64,000 nucleotides of DNA, from the NCBI GenBank assembly GCA_030424865.1, contig JAUHVR010000001.1, positions 248,001 to 312,000 on the forward strand, written 5' to 3'. The notes under the pieces were generated by a model that was not told the origin of the DNA, did no database searches, and saw nothing but the letters and a program-made list of their open reading frames with translations. Shown one piece after another: positions 34,402 through 42,245 of the stretch; position 1 is the stretch's first letter; the number at the start of each line of letters is the position of its first letter. This DNA is from Alphaproteobacteria bacterium. GTDB taxonomy: Bacteria > Pseudomonadota > Alphaproteobacteria > Rhodobacterales > Rhodobacteraceae. A program made the translations under genes and the position numbers.

Positions 34402-35646
34402 TCAGATCAGCGATATCGCCCAACCGCCGAAAGCCGTGGCGCAGAGCGTCTGCACGGGGCTTTTGCGCAGCCCCAACATCAGTGCAGAGGCCAGCGCCGT
34501 CAGTGCCAGCGCCTCGGGTCTGAGACTTGCCGGATCGGGGCGGGGCAGGGCCAGAAGGCCACCCGTCCTTGGGTCAACATGTGCGAAATAGACATGCATC
34601 GCAAACCAGAGCGACAGGTTCAGGATGACGCCGACAACGGCGGCGGTGATGGCCTTGAGCGCGCCCTGCAGCCGTGGTCGCCCAAGCAGGTGCTCAACAT
34701 AAGGCGCTCCGGCAAAAATCCAAAGAAAACAGGGGATGAAGGTCATCCAAAGGGTCAGCGCGCCCGCCAGAAGGGCGAAACTGGCTCCGCCCAGGCCGTG
34801 TCCCGTGACCATGCCGACAAACTGCGTGACAAGGATCAGCGGGCCGGGCGTGGTCTCGGCAAGACCAAGCGCGTCGACCATCTGGCCCGTCGTCAACCAG
34901 CCGTGGGTCGAGACGACCTCTTGGGTCATGTAGGCCAGCACGGCGTAGGCCCCGCCAAAGGTGACCACGGCCAATCGGGCAAAAAAAGCAGCCATGGCAA
35001 AGAGCGCTTCCTGATCTGTCAGCCAAAGCGCGGCAAGCGGGGCCAGCCACAGGGTGCTCCACAGGGCAACTGTCTGCAGCGATGTGCCAGACCGGGGCCA
35101 GGACGGCGGGGCGGTGTTCTTGGTGGGACTGGTCCACCAGCCCCAAAGCGCCGCGGCGGCGATGATGACGGGAAACGGCAGGTCAAAAACAAAGATCCCG
35201 AGAAAGGCCAGTGCAGCGATCGTATAGGTCCTGGGCCCCGACAGTGTCTTGCGGCCCAGCCCCGACAGGGCCTTGATGACGATGACAAGAACGGTTGCCT
35301 TGACGCCAAGCAGGGCCGCCTCGGTCGCTGGCTGTGTTCCATAGGTCACGTAGAGCAGTGCGAGGGCCGCAATCACCAGCGCGCCGGGCAGGACAAAAAG
35401 CGTTCCTGCGATCAATCCCCCGGTCACACCCCGCAGACGCCAGCCAGCATAGGTGGCCAGTTGCATGGCCTCGGGTCCCGGCAGAAGCATGCAAAAGCTG
35501 AGCGCATTCAGGAACTGATGTTCGGTCAGCCAGGTCCGCTCTTCGACCAGTTCTCGGTGCATGACGGCGATCTGCGCTGCAGGCCCTCCGAAGGACAAAA
35601 GCCCGATACGCCCGAACACGCGAAACAGTTCTTGGTTCTGGATCAT
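34402..35646 (-). CDS. chrA: Chromate transporter ChrA
   Basis: 414-aa long-chain CHR protein, a proton-coupled exporter of chromate. It has two homologous halves. The first starts FGRIGLLSFGGPAAQIAVMH with RTWLTEHQF and LPGPEAMQLATYAGW; the second has VVTFGGAYAVLAYMTQEVV with GWLTTGQMVDALGLAETTPGPL. About ten membrane helices. The ATG at 35646 gives the usual N-terminus; an upstream extension of the frame has no family similarity. No chrB regulator is nearby. It diverges from the halogenase gene across 199 bases in which I see no further feature. Confidence 0.93.
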   Translation of the reverse strand: MIQNQELFRVFGRIGLLSFGGPAAQIAVMHRELVEERTWLTEHQFLNALSFCMLLPGPEAMQLATYAGWRLRGVTGGLIAGTLFVLPGALVIAALALLYVTYGTQPATEAALLGVKATVLVIVIKALSGLGRKTLSGPRTYTIAALAFLGIFVFDLPFPVIIAAAALWGWWTSPTKNTAPPSWPRSGTSLQTVALWSTLWLAPLAALWLTDQEALFAMAAFFARLAVVTFGGAYAVLAYMTQEVVSTHGWLTTGQMVDALGLAETTPGPLILVTQFVGMVTGHGLGGASFALLAGALTLWMTFIPCFLWIFAGAPYVEHLLGRPRLQGALKAITAAVVGVILNLSLWFAMHVYFAHVDPRTGGLLALPRPDPASLRPEALALTALASALMLGLRKSPVQTLCATAFGGWAISLI

Positions 35647-35845
35647 CTGCCGGCTCCTGCCTTTAGATGGGCACGTTCCAGATTGCACTGGCCAAAGCAA
35701 GTGGTTCGGTGCCCAAAACGACGCGATCAGCAATACCTGGGCGACGAAGGGCGCCGATTGCGGCGCTGCGGTCAGAGAAGGCTTGCGATTGTGAGTGCGC
35801 CGGATAACCTGACCCATATTGCAGTCAGTATTTTCGGGGGCAGAT

Positions 35846-37486
35846 ATGGCAACGCCAATATCCAAGGTGACAATTGTCGGGGGCGGGACAGCCGGTTGGA
35901 TGTCTGCGCTCATTCTCAGCTCTGTGCTCAGCCGAAACGAGGAGACCGGCGAAAAGATCGAGATCACTCTGATCGAATCTCCCAACATTCCGACCGTCGG
36001 GGTTGGCGAGGCGACCGTGCCCGGCATGTCCCGCACGCTGCGACAGGCCGGGGTCTCGGAAAGCGAGTTCATGAAGGCCTGCAATGCGTCGTTCAAGCTG
36101 GGGGTCCTGTTCGACAGCTGGAACGTCGACGCCGAGGGCAAGCCCTTTGCCTTCGTCAACCCTTTTGACCGTCCGGCGCACATCAAGGGCGTCGACATGG
36201 CCAAGTATTTCGCCAAGTTCGGCGCGGGCGACCTGGACTACGCACATGTCGTGGGACCTGGTCTGGACATGCGCGAAGACTTTCGCGGACCCCGGCCGTT
36301 TCGTGCGCGCGAATTCGCGTCCGACGTCGGTTACGCCTATCATCTGGATGCGGGCTTGTTCGCAGGCATGCTGAAAGACCTCTGTATCGCACGGGGCGTG
36401 ATCCATGTGTTGGACAACCTGCAAGAGGTCACACTGCGGGAAGACGGGTATATCTCGGCACTGCAACTCGAAGACCGGGGGCAGATGGATGTTGAACTGG
36501 TGATCGACTGCACCGGCTTCCGCGGGTTGATCATCAACCAGGCGCTGGGCGGCGAATTCATCAGCTATTCAAAGTATCTGGCCAACGACCGGGCCATGGC
36601 CGTCCAGGTGAAACACCCCGACCATCGCATTGATCCCATGACCCGATCGACCGCGCTGGGCGCCGGGTGGACCTGGCGGGTGCCGCTTTATAACCGAATC
36701 GGGACGGGTTACGTGTTTTCCTCGGCCCACCGTACGGATGACGAGGCGCGCGAAGAGTTTCTGAAATGGCTGGGTCCGCTGGGCGAAGGCGCTGAACCGC
36801 GCGTCATTCCGATGCGTGTCGGGCGCAACAAGGAGGCTTGGGTCAAGAACTGCATCGCGATCGGGCTGTCCAGCGGGTTCATCGAACCGCTGGAATCCAC
36901 CGCGATCCACATGATCGACACCGCAATACGCCTGCTGGCGCATTACTTCCCCGACACCTCGTATGCGCCGGCGCTGCAGGCCCGCTACAACCGCCAGATC
37001 GAACGCGGCTATGACGAGGTGCGTGATTTCATCTGCATGCATTATGCCCTTGGGAACCGCACTGACAGCCAATACTGGATCGACGCGCGCGAAGCGCTTG
37101 AGGTGCCGGACACACTGGCGGCCAACCTTGAACTCTGGCGCCACGTTTTGCCAGGGCCCTATGATCTGGAGTTCTCATCCCTGTTCTCCCACTTCACGTA
37201 CAAGTCGGTCCTTCTTGGGAAGCGGGTCTACGAAACCGATTTTGCAGCGCCGAACTTCAATACCGGAACAGAGTTGGACGAAGACCTTTGGTGGAACTAC
37301 GTCGCCGAGAGGCGCGCGGCCTTCGTGGATTTTTGCGAAACCACTGCAGACCACCGGGTCTTGCTGAGGGAGATCAGGGGAGAGCTGTCCAGCCAGGATC
37401 TGCGCGAGTTGCGGCGACAGAACATCGATCCGGCGGACCTTTATCAACAGACCGCGCAATTGGAAGGCGCCGGTGCGATCCTGTAG
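35846..37486 (+). CDS. Flavin-dependent tryptophan halogenase-family protein
   Basis: 546 aa, the size of tryptophan halogenases, which use reduced FAD, oxygen and chloride or bromide to make hypohalous acid. FAD motif GGGTAGW is at 12-18, and VGVGEATVPGM follows. The catalytic Lys84 (FKLGVLF) and Glu350 (FIEPLESTAIHM) match the essential pair of PrnA. WTWRVP at 275-280 is a variant of the WxWxIP motif that blocks monooxygenation. Substrate (indole, tryptophan or another aromatic) cannot be told. No flavin reductase or biosynthetic cluster is adjacent. ATG 35846 follows GGGGG by 6 bases. The haloalkane-dehalogenase-like gene is 4 kb away. Confidence 0.9.
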   Translation: MATPISKVTIVGGGTAGWMSALILSSVLSRNEETGEKIEITLIESPNIPTVGVGEATVPGMSRTLRQAGVSESEFMKACNASFKLGVLFDSWNVDAEGKPFAFVNPFDRPAHIKGVDMAKYFAKFGAGDLDYAHVVGPGLDMREDFRGPRPFRAREFASDVGYAYHLDAGLFAGMLKDLCIARGVIHVLDNLQEVTLREDGYISALQLEDRGQMDVELVIDCTGFRGLIINQALGGEFISYSKYLANDRAMAVQVKHPDHRIDPMTRSTALGAGWTWRVPLYNRIGTGYVFSSAHRTDDEAREEFLKWLGPLGEGAEPRVIPMRVGRNKEAWVKNCIAIGLSSGFIEPLESTAIHMIDTAIRLLAHYFPDTSYAPALQARYNRQIERGYDEVRDFICMHYALGNRTDSQYWIDAREALEVPDTLAANLELWRHVLPGPYDLEFSSLFSHFTYKSVLLGKRVYETDFAAPNFNTGTELDEDLWWNYVAERRAAFVDFCETTADHRVLLREIRGELSSQDLRELRRQNIDPADLYQQTAQLEGAGAIL

Positions 37487-37508
37487 GGACTTGGTGGCTG
37501 GGGGAAGC

Positions 37509-37818
37509 GCAGGTTTCTGTTGCCAGGTACCTGCAAACCCCGCCTGGCGCGGCTAGGCACCAGGGCTTAAGATTTCGGTTTTTCGGACTGCTTACGCAGC
37601 CAGAGCAACCGGAGCACGATTGTCATTTGCAATTGTACTTGTCGGGCCGATACGGTGGCACCCCGCCGAGACAAAGCTAACCCCTTTAGACGTTCGTCGA
37701 TCCTGTTTCGTCCCCATGATCCCCAAATGAAGGATTTTGGTGGAGACGCCGGGTACCGCCCCCGGGTCCGATCCGCTTATTACGAGCGCGTTTATGTCCA
37801 TAGTCCCGAAGGACAAGG
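37509..37818 (-). ncRNA. ssrA: Transfer-messenger RNA, circularly permuted (two-piece)
   Basis: Ribosome-rescue RNA of the alphaproteobacterial split type. The acceptor piece comes first on the minus strand and ends GGCGTCTCCACCA, with CCA at 37740-37738 and a T-stem CCGGG/CCCGG. The coding piece begins near 37716 with GGGGACGAAACAGGATCGACG; its GGGGACG pairs with CGTCTCC of the acceptor piece. The resume codon GCA at 37630 opens the tag ANDNRAPVALAA, ending at TAA 37594-37592. A GCAGGT/ACCTGC hairpin (37509-37534) probably closes the 3' end. Exact mature ends and the excised spacer are estimates. Confidence 0.92.
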
Positions 37819-37821
37819 CTG

Positions 37822-37850
37822 AATATAGGTGCGCGATGGGGCAAAGGGAA
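37822..37850 (-). promoter_or_regulatory. Candidate ssrA promoter
   Basis: On the minus strand TATATT (37827-37822) is a strong -10 box; 17 bases upstream TTCCCT (37850-37845) is a weak -35. Transcription would start near 37815, at the base of the acceptor-piece hairpin GTCC-TTCG-GGAC. Confidence 0.5.
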
Positions 37851-37863
37851 GGGGAATGTGGCG

Positions 37864-37986
37864 CCGAAATCCTTCGAGGATTTCGGTCTGTTTTTCCACG
37901 AGAAAAACAGGGTGCGCGACGTGGCACAGGATGCGCAACCCGGAGTTCGCGTCGAACTCCGTCCCGTTTTCCTCGAAGGAAAACGG
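37864..37986. repeat. Multi-hairpin intergenic repeat, copy 2
   Basis: Four hairpins in the same order as the copy at 30571-30692. They are CCGAAATCCT/AGGATTTCGG (37864-37886), CTGTTTTTC/GAAAAACAG (37888-37910), CGGAGTTCG/CGAACTCCG (37941-37961) and CCGTTTTCCT/AGGAAAACGG (37964-37986). Stem 1 differs from copy 1 by paired changes that keep it intact. It lies between ssrA and a small hypothetical gene. Confidence 0.85.
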
Positions 37987-37987
37987 T

Positions 37988-38218
37988 TCAGCGCAATCGT
38001 CGGATCGGTTCTGCGTTGCAGAACACGATGACTGTTCCCCGATTCTGGATTGCCTGAAATCCACGGGCGTCGACTTCCGCCAGAAAGACGTCAAGTCCAA
38101 CATAGCGTTCGATGTCCCGCATCTTTCGGCGAATCACACGCCCGTCGTTGACCGATTTTGCGCCAAAGACGTCGCGCATCCAGGTTTCTGGGGAAAGTGG
38201 GGATCTGAACTCGTGCAT
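37988..38218 (-). CDS. Small conserved Rhodobacterales protein, function unknown
   Basis: 76 aa, starting MHEFRSPLSPETWMRDVF. The body GRVIRRKMRDIERYVGLDVFLAEVDARGFQAIQNRGTVIVFCNAEPIR resembles a small protein found in many Rhodobacterales, sometimes labelled N-(5'-phosphoribosyl)anthranilate isomerase although far too short for that enzyme. I do not assign that function. A TTG nine codons upstream (38245) is another possible start. It follows the GntR gene on the same strand by 34 bases, and the repeat copy 2 begins directly after its stop. Confidence 0.6.
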   Translation of the reverse strand: MHEFRSPLSPETWMRDVFGAKSVNDGRVIRRKMRDIERYVGLDVFLAEVDARGFQAIQNRGTVIVFCNAEPIRRLR

Positions 38219-38252
38219 GCCCCACCATGCGCTCTTTTTGGTCAACAGAGGG

Positions 38253-38987
38253 TTAACCGTTGCGCGCAGCGCGCGCGGCGGCGACCCCGCGGCCCAATTC
38301 GCGCGTATAGTCTGCCAGATCCTGCAAGGCCTGATCCGCCAGGTCCTCAGCACGCGCCTCCAGCGCGTCCGCAATCCGCTGGTGCAACTGAACGATCGTT
38401 TCGCGCGAACGGGCCGTAAAGGTGATCATGTTCATCAGCGGTTGCATGGCCTCGACCGCGCCCGCCAGTTGATAACTCAACACCGGGTTCCCGGCTGCAT
38501 CGACCAGGGCACGGTGAAAAGCCACGTCCGAGGCGCAAAAGGCCTCGTCCGTCAGACCGGGCTGTCCCTGCCGATGAATTTCGGCACGCATGGTGGCCAG
38601 ATGATCCGCGCTGCGCCGCTCGGCCGCCATCGGGGCGCAGGCCCGTTCCATGGCGTATCGCGCTTCGCAAGCGACCTCGAAACTGACGGCGTTCATCGAC
38701 AATAGCAAAGTCGAGGTCGTGATCTGTTGGCCATAGGCCTCTTCAAAGGACAGGCGGTTCACGAAGGCCCCGCCAAAGGCACCACGCTGCGTGCGGATCA
38801 GCGATTGTGCCGCCAGTCGCTTCAGCGCCTCGCGTACCGTGGCGCGTGACACTTCGAACTGCTCGGCAAGCTCTGCCTCGGAGGGCAGGCGGTCGTCCAC
38901 GATCAACTCACCCGCAACGATGGCGTCGCGAATTGCCTTGGCAATCTGGGCGGAAAGGTCCGCGGTGCTGTTGGGGTCAATTTTCAT
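38253..38987 (-). CDS. GntR/FadR-family transcriptional regulator
   Basis: 244 aa. The N-terminal winged helix is typical of GntR (AIVAGELIVDDRLPSEAELAEQFEVSRATVREALKRL). An all-helical FCD domain follows, with the metal/ligand residues in CASDVAFHRALVDAAGN and QLHQRIADAL. FCD regulators sense small organic acids. A 24-bp palindrome adjoins its start codon, and the divergent DUF2182-DUF1326-DinB-dmdA-acuI run begins 66 bases away. A GntR gene also sits beside dmdA in other roseobacters, so control of DMSP genes is a reasonable inference. Confidence 0.92.
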   Translation of the reverse strand: MKIDPNSTADLSAQIAKAIRDAIVAGELIVDDRLPSEAELAEQFEVSRATVREALKRLAAQSLIRTQRGAFGGAFVNRLSFEEAYGQQITTSTLLLSMNAVSFEVACEARYAMERACAPMAAERRSADHLATMRAEIHRQGQPGLTDEAFCASDVAFHRALVDAAGNPVLSYQLAGAVEAMQPLMNMITFTARSRETIVQLHQRIADALEARAEDLADQALQDLADYTRELGRGVAAARAARNG

Positions 38988-38988
38988 T

Positions 38989-39012
38989 TGTCAGACATTT
39001 AAATGTCTGACA
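38989..39012. promoter_or_regulatory. 24-bp perfect palindrome, likely GntR operator
   Basis: TGTCAGACATTT at 38989-39000 is followed at once by its exact complement, AAATGTCTGACA. Each half contains a GT-N3-AC core (TGTCAGACA, TGTCTGACA), the consensus of FadR-type GntR operators. It begins one base before the GntR start codon and 41 bases before the divergent DUF2182 gene, so it could control both. Confidence 0.8.
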
Positions 39013-39053
39013 TTCATGTTGGCAAGACTTGAGTCGCGGACGGGAGAGATTTG

Positions 39054-39842
39054 GTGACGCGAGACTATGTGCGCAGCGGCCTTTGGCTGGCGTTTTTCGG
39101 GGGGATCCTGCTGGCCTGGTGGTGGCTTTACCAGATGGCCACGGGCATGGGTATTGACCTGATCGGTCGTCCGGGTCCGATGGCCCAGCGGATGGCGGCG
39201 ATGGACCCGCGCATGGACATGTACATGCCCATGGCCGAGTACGGGCCGGTTTTCTGGATGTGGGCCATCATGATGGCGGCAATGATGCTGCCGACGCTTG
39301 TGCCGACGCTCAGCGCTTACGAAGACCTGATGACCAGCGCCAACGGGACGCGGGCTGGCTGGATTGGCGTGATCGTCGGGTATGCAATCGTCTGGGTTGC
39401 CTTTGCTGCGGCCATTGCGGGTCTGCAACTGGCGCTGCTTTTCGGCGGTGTCGTCGACATGTTGGGCATCCCAAAAACGCCGTGGTTCGCAGGCAGCCTG
39501 CTGATCGCGGTCGGTCTGTTCCAGTTCACCCGCGCCAAAGAGGTCTGCCACGGCGTCTGCCACAGCCCGATGAGCTATTTCATGGGGCACTGGAAAACCG
39601 GATTTGCCGGTGGGCTGCGCATGGGATTGGGCCTTGGGGCCTTTTGCGTCGGTTGCTGCTGGGGCTTCATGGTGCTGGGCTTTGTCGGCGGGGTCATGAG
39701 CCTCTTGTGGATGGGGCTGGCAACACTGTTCATGGTGATCGAGAAACTGCCGCAAGTCGGCCATGTGGTGACCAAACCCATGGGCGGACTGCTGATTGCC
39801 GGGGGGATTGCCGTTGTGATCGCGCCCCTGGTCACGGGATAA
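39054..39842 (+). CDS. DUF2182 integral membrane protein
   Basis: 262 aa with six or seven membrane helices. DUF2182 proteins are predicted metal-binding membrane proteins of unknown role. Met- and Cys/His-rich segments fit this: DMYMPMAEYGPVFWMWAIMMAAMMLP, split here as DMYMPMAEYG and MWAIMMAAMMLP, and KEVCHGVCHSPMSYF. The start is a GTG at 39054 with GGGAG 7 bases upstream; a TTG just before it is the alternative. It is first in a plus-strand run and is followed within 12 bases by the DUF1326 gene, its usual partner. Confidence 0.82.
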   Translation: MTRDYVRSGLWLAFFGGILLAWWWLYQMATGMGIDLIGRPGPMAQRMAAMDPRMDMYMPMAEYGPVFWMWAIMMAAMMLPTLVPTLSAYEDLMTSANGTRAGWIGVIVGYAIVWVAFAAAIAGLQLALLFGGVVDMLGIPKTPWFAGSLLIAVGLFQFTRAKEVCHGVCHSPMSYFMGHWKTGFAGGLRMGLGLGAFCVGCCWGFMVLGFVGGVMSLLWMGLATLFMVIEKLPQVGHVVTKPMGGLLIAGGIAVVIAPLVTG

Positions 39843-39854
39843 GAGGAGGAGAGA

Positions 39855-40565
39855 ATGGCACCCAGAAAACGCCCCGAGGCGGACCGCCTGCCGGTCAGTC
39901 AGCGGATCGACCAGAGGGTCGACAACCCCAAGCGTCGCCGGATGTCTCCCACGAACTGGGAGATCAAGGGCGAGCTGTTCATGAACTGCTCGTGCGAGGT
40001 TGTGTGTCCTTGCGGAATTTCGCTGGGCAAGCACCCTCCGACCTATGGGTACTGCCAGACCTGGTTTGCTCTGCAGATCGACGAAGGCCACTTCGAAGGC
40101 GAAAACCTTGGCGGTCTCAACGTCGCGCTGCTGATCGACATTCCCGGACGGATGGCCGAAGGCAACTGGAAGGTCGCCGCTTATGTGGATGAGCAGGCGA
40201 GCGGTAAGGCTTACAGCGGTTTGTTGCAGATCCTGTCCGGTGCGGCGGGCGGCAACACCGGTGTTTTCAACTTCCTTGTCTCCGAGATCCTGGGCGCAGA
40301 ACGCGAAAAGGTGATCATCGAAAAGGATGGGCGTCGCCGCAAGATCATCGTGGGTCGCAAGATCCAGGGTGAAATCGAGATGATCCCCGGAAAGGACCCG
40401 GATGTGCCTGTGTCGATGCAGAACACACAGTACTGGATGGGTCCGGTCATCTATCCGGCGGTTGGCTTGAAATCCAAGGTGCGGGACTATGGTCGCGTCT
40501 GGGACTTTGAGGGCAAGTCGGCCGATATCATTCCGGTGCACTGGGGTGGGCCCGGCCGGATATGA
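39855..40565 (+). CDS. DUF1326 domain protein
   Basis: 236 aa, soluble. The domain begins near residue 35 with IKGELFMNCSCEVVCPCGIS; the CSCxxxCPC motif suggests metal or thiol chemistry, though the function of DUF1326 is unknown. The 30-residue Arg-rich N-terminal extension may be a tail or a misread start (a second ATG is at 39942). I keep 39855 because of the very strong GAGGAGGAGAG before it. It is paired with the DUF2182 gene, and its stop overlaps the DinB start. Confidence 0.82.
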   Translation: MAPRKRPEADRLPVSQRIDQRVDNPKRRRMSPTNWEIKGELFMNCSCEVVCPCGISLGKHPPTYGYCQTWFALQIDEGHFEGENLGGLNVALLIDIPGRMAEGNWKVAAYVDEQASGKAYSGLLQILSGAAGGNTGVFNFLVSEILGAEREKVIIEKDGRRRKIIVGRKIQGEIEMIPGKDPDVPVSMQNTQYWMGPVIYPAVGLKSKVRDYGRVWDFEGKSADIIPVHWGGPGRI

Positions 40566-41071
40566 TCACGTCCCGGTATTGCCAGACCATGGCGCGGTAC
40601 AATCGCTGGCAGAACCAACAGGTTCTGTCGGCCATTAAAGACGCGCCTTTGGATGTGCTGACCCAGGATCGCGGGGCCTTTTTCGGCTCGATCCTGGCGA
40701 CGCTCAGCCATCTGGTCTGGGGCGATGCCATATGGATGTCGCGCTTTGACGGCGGGGAAAAACCCACGACCGGGATCCCGGACAGTGTGGGAACGGTGAC
40801 CTCGGTCTCCGAATGGTCCGAGGCCCGCGCCAGGATGGATCAGCGCATTCAAACCTGGGCGGATGGGCTGACGACCGAGGCACTGTCACTGGACCTGAAC
40901 TGGTATTCCGGCGCGCTGGGGCGGGACGTGACCAAACCTCTGAGCCTCTGCGTCACGCATATGTTCAACCACCAGACACACCATCGCGGGCAGGTGCACG
41001 CGATGCTGACCGCGGCCGGGCTTTCGGCCCCGGTCTCTGATCTTTTCGCCATGCCGGATGACGGCCTCTGA
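40562..41071 (+). CDS. DinB-family metal-dependent protein
   Basis: 169-aa four-helix DinB/MDMPI-fold protein. The likely metal ligands are His in LSHLVWGD near residue 49 and the pair in FNHQTHHRGQ near residue 137. Members include thiol-dependent transferases and isomerases (for bacillithiol, mycothiol or glutathione). A role with thiols would suit its place next to DMSP genes, where methanethiol chemistry occurs, but that is inference. It overlaps the DUF1326 gene by 4 bases and ends 27 bases before dmdA. Confidence 0.85.
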   Translation: MITSRYCQTMARYNRWQNQQVLSAIKDAPLDVLTQDRGAFFGSILATLSHLVWGDAIWMSRFDGGEKPTTGIPDSVGTVTSVSEWSEARARMDQRIQTWADGLTTEALSLDLNWYSGALGRDVTKPLSLCVTHMFNHQTHHRGQVHAMLTAAGLSAPVSDLFAMPDDGL

Positions 41072-41098
41072 CATATTGCCAACTGGGGAGATCTGGCA

Positions 41099-42202
41099 AT
41101 GACGGTGATTTCTCAATCGCGGCGGCTGCGGCGCACGCCTTTTTCCGAAGGTGTCGAGGCGGCAGGCGTCAAGGGATACACGGTGTACAACCACATGCTT
41201 CTGCCGACGGTCTTTCGCTCGGTTGAAGAGGACTATCGGCATCTGAAGGAAAAGGTGCAGGTCTGGGATGTTGGCTGTGAACGGCAGGTGGAACTGCGCG
41301 GGCCGGATGCGGCGCGTCTGATGCAGATGCTGACGCCTCGGGATTTGCGCGGGATGCTGCCGGGGCAGTGTTTCTATGTGCCGATCGTGGACGAAACGGG
41401 CGGCATGCTGAACGATCCGGTGGCCGTGAAACTGGCCGAGGATCGCTGGTGGATTTCCATCGCCGACAGCGATTTGCTGTTCTGGGTCAAGGGGCTGGCC
41501 TATGGCTGGCGGCTGGACGTGCTGGTGGACGAACCCGATGTCTCGCCCCTGGCGATCCAGGGGCCCCTGGCGGACGACCTGATGGCCCGCGTCTTTGGGG
41601 ATGACATCCGCGACATGCGCTTTTTCCGCTTCGGCTGGTTTGAATTCCAGGGCCGCAGCCTTGTGATCGCCCGGTCGGGCTATTCCAAGCAGGGTGGTTT
41701 CGAGATTTACGTCGAAGGCAGCGACATCGGCATGCCGCTGTGGAACGCGCTGTTCGAGGCGGGCAAGGATCTGGACGTCCATGCTGGCTGCCCGAACCTG
41801 ATCGAACGGATCGAGGGCGGGCTGCTGAGCTATGGCAACGACATGGACCGCCGCAACACGCCGCACGAATGTGGGCTTGGCCGGTTCTGCAATACGCAAA
41901 CCGCGATCGGCTGCGTGGGCCGCGATGCCCTGTTGCGTGTCGCGCAGGAAGGGCCGGTGCGTCAGATCCGGGCGATCGAACTGCCCGGCGACAGCCTGCC
42001 GGGCTGTGACCGGCTTTGGCCGCTGATGGCGGGCGACGTGAAGGTCGGCCATATCTCCAGCGCCGCGCAGTCGCCTGACTTTGGCTGCGGCGTCGGCATC
42101 GGCATGGTGCGGATGACGCATTGGGACGCGGGCACCGAGCTGACCGCGATCACACAGGACGGACCGCGCCTGGCGCGGGTGCACGAGACATTCTGGAAAT
42201 AA
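41099..42202 (+). CDS. dmdA: Dimethylsulfoniopropionate demethylase DmdA
   Basis: 367-aa tetrahydrofolate-dependent enzyme that moves a methyl group from DMSP to folate, giving methylmercaptopropionate, the first step of the demethylation pathway. The opening SRRLRRTPFSEGVEAAGVKG then YTVYNHMLLPTVF matches roseobacter DmdA closely, as do VWDVGCERQVEL, GGMLNDPVAVKLAEDRWW, SGYSKQGGFEIYVEGS and ERIEGGLLSYGNDMDRRNTP. It belongs to the GcvT fold but has DmdA-specific segments, so plain aminomethyltransferase is unlikely. GGGGAG precedes the ATG. acuI follows 43 bases on. Confidence 0.93.
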   Translation: MTVISQSRRLRRTPFSEGVEAAGVKGYTVYNHMLLPTVFRSVEEDYRHLKEKVQVWDVGCERQVELRGPDAARLMQMLTPRDLRGMLPGQCFYVPIVDETGGMLNDPVAVKLAEDRWWISIADSDLLFWVKGLAYGWRLDVLVDEPDVSPLAIQGPLADDLMARVFGDDIRDMRFFRFGWFEFQGRSLVIARSGYSKQGGFEIYVEGSDIGMPLWNALFEAGKDLDVHAGCPNLIERIEGGLLSYGNDMDRRNTPHECGLGRFCNTQTAIGCVGRDALLRVAQEGPVRQIRAIELPGDSLPGCDRLWPLMAGDVKVGHISSAAQSPDFGCGVGIGMVRMTHWDAGTELTAITQDGPRLARVHETFWK

Positions 42203-42245
42203 AAGGGGGCGGCCCGTGCGCCAGCCCGACCAAGGAGGATTGAAG

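Noticed and set aside
35647-36216. A 190-residue N-terminal extension of ChrA
   Set aside because: It overlaps the halogenase gene and the shared upstream region, and has no ChrA similarity; the family N-terminus starts at 35646.
37592-37927. A 111-codon protein ending ANDNRAPVALAA
   Set aside because: The frame runs through the tmRNA; only its last codons are translated, as the rescue tag.
37487-37987. A tRNA gene suggested by the CCA-ending stem
   Set aside because: The T-stem and CCA belong to the tmRNA acceptor piece; no anticodon arm is present and the tag frame lies just downstream.
37988-38218. Phosphoribosylanthranilate isomerase
   Set aside because: Similar small proteins sometimes carry this label, but 76 residues cannot form that TIM barrel and no active-site motif is visible.
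41099-42202. Glycine-cleavage T-protein (GcvT) instead of DmdA
   Set aside because: The fold is shared, but N-terminal and internal segments match roseobacter DmdA closely and acuI follows, as in known DMSP loci.
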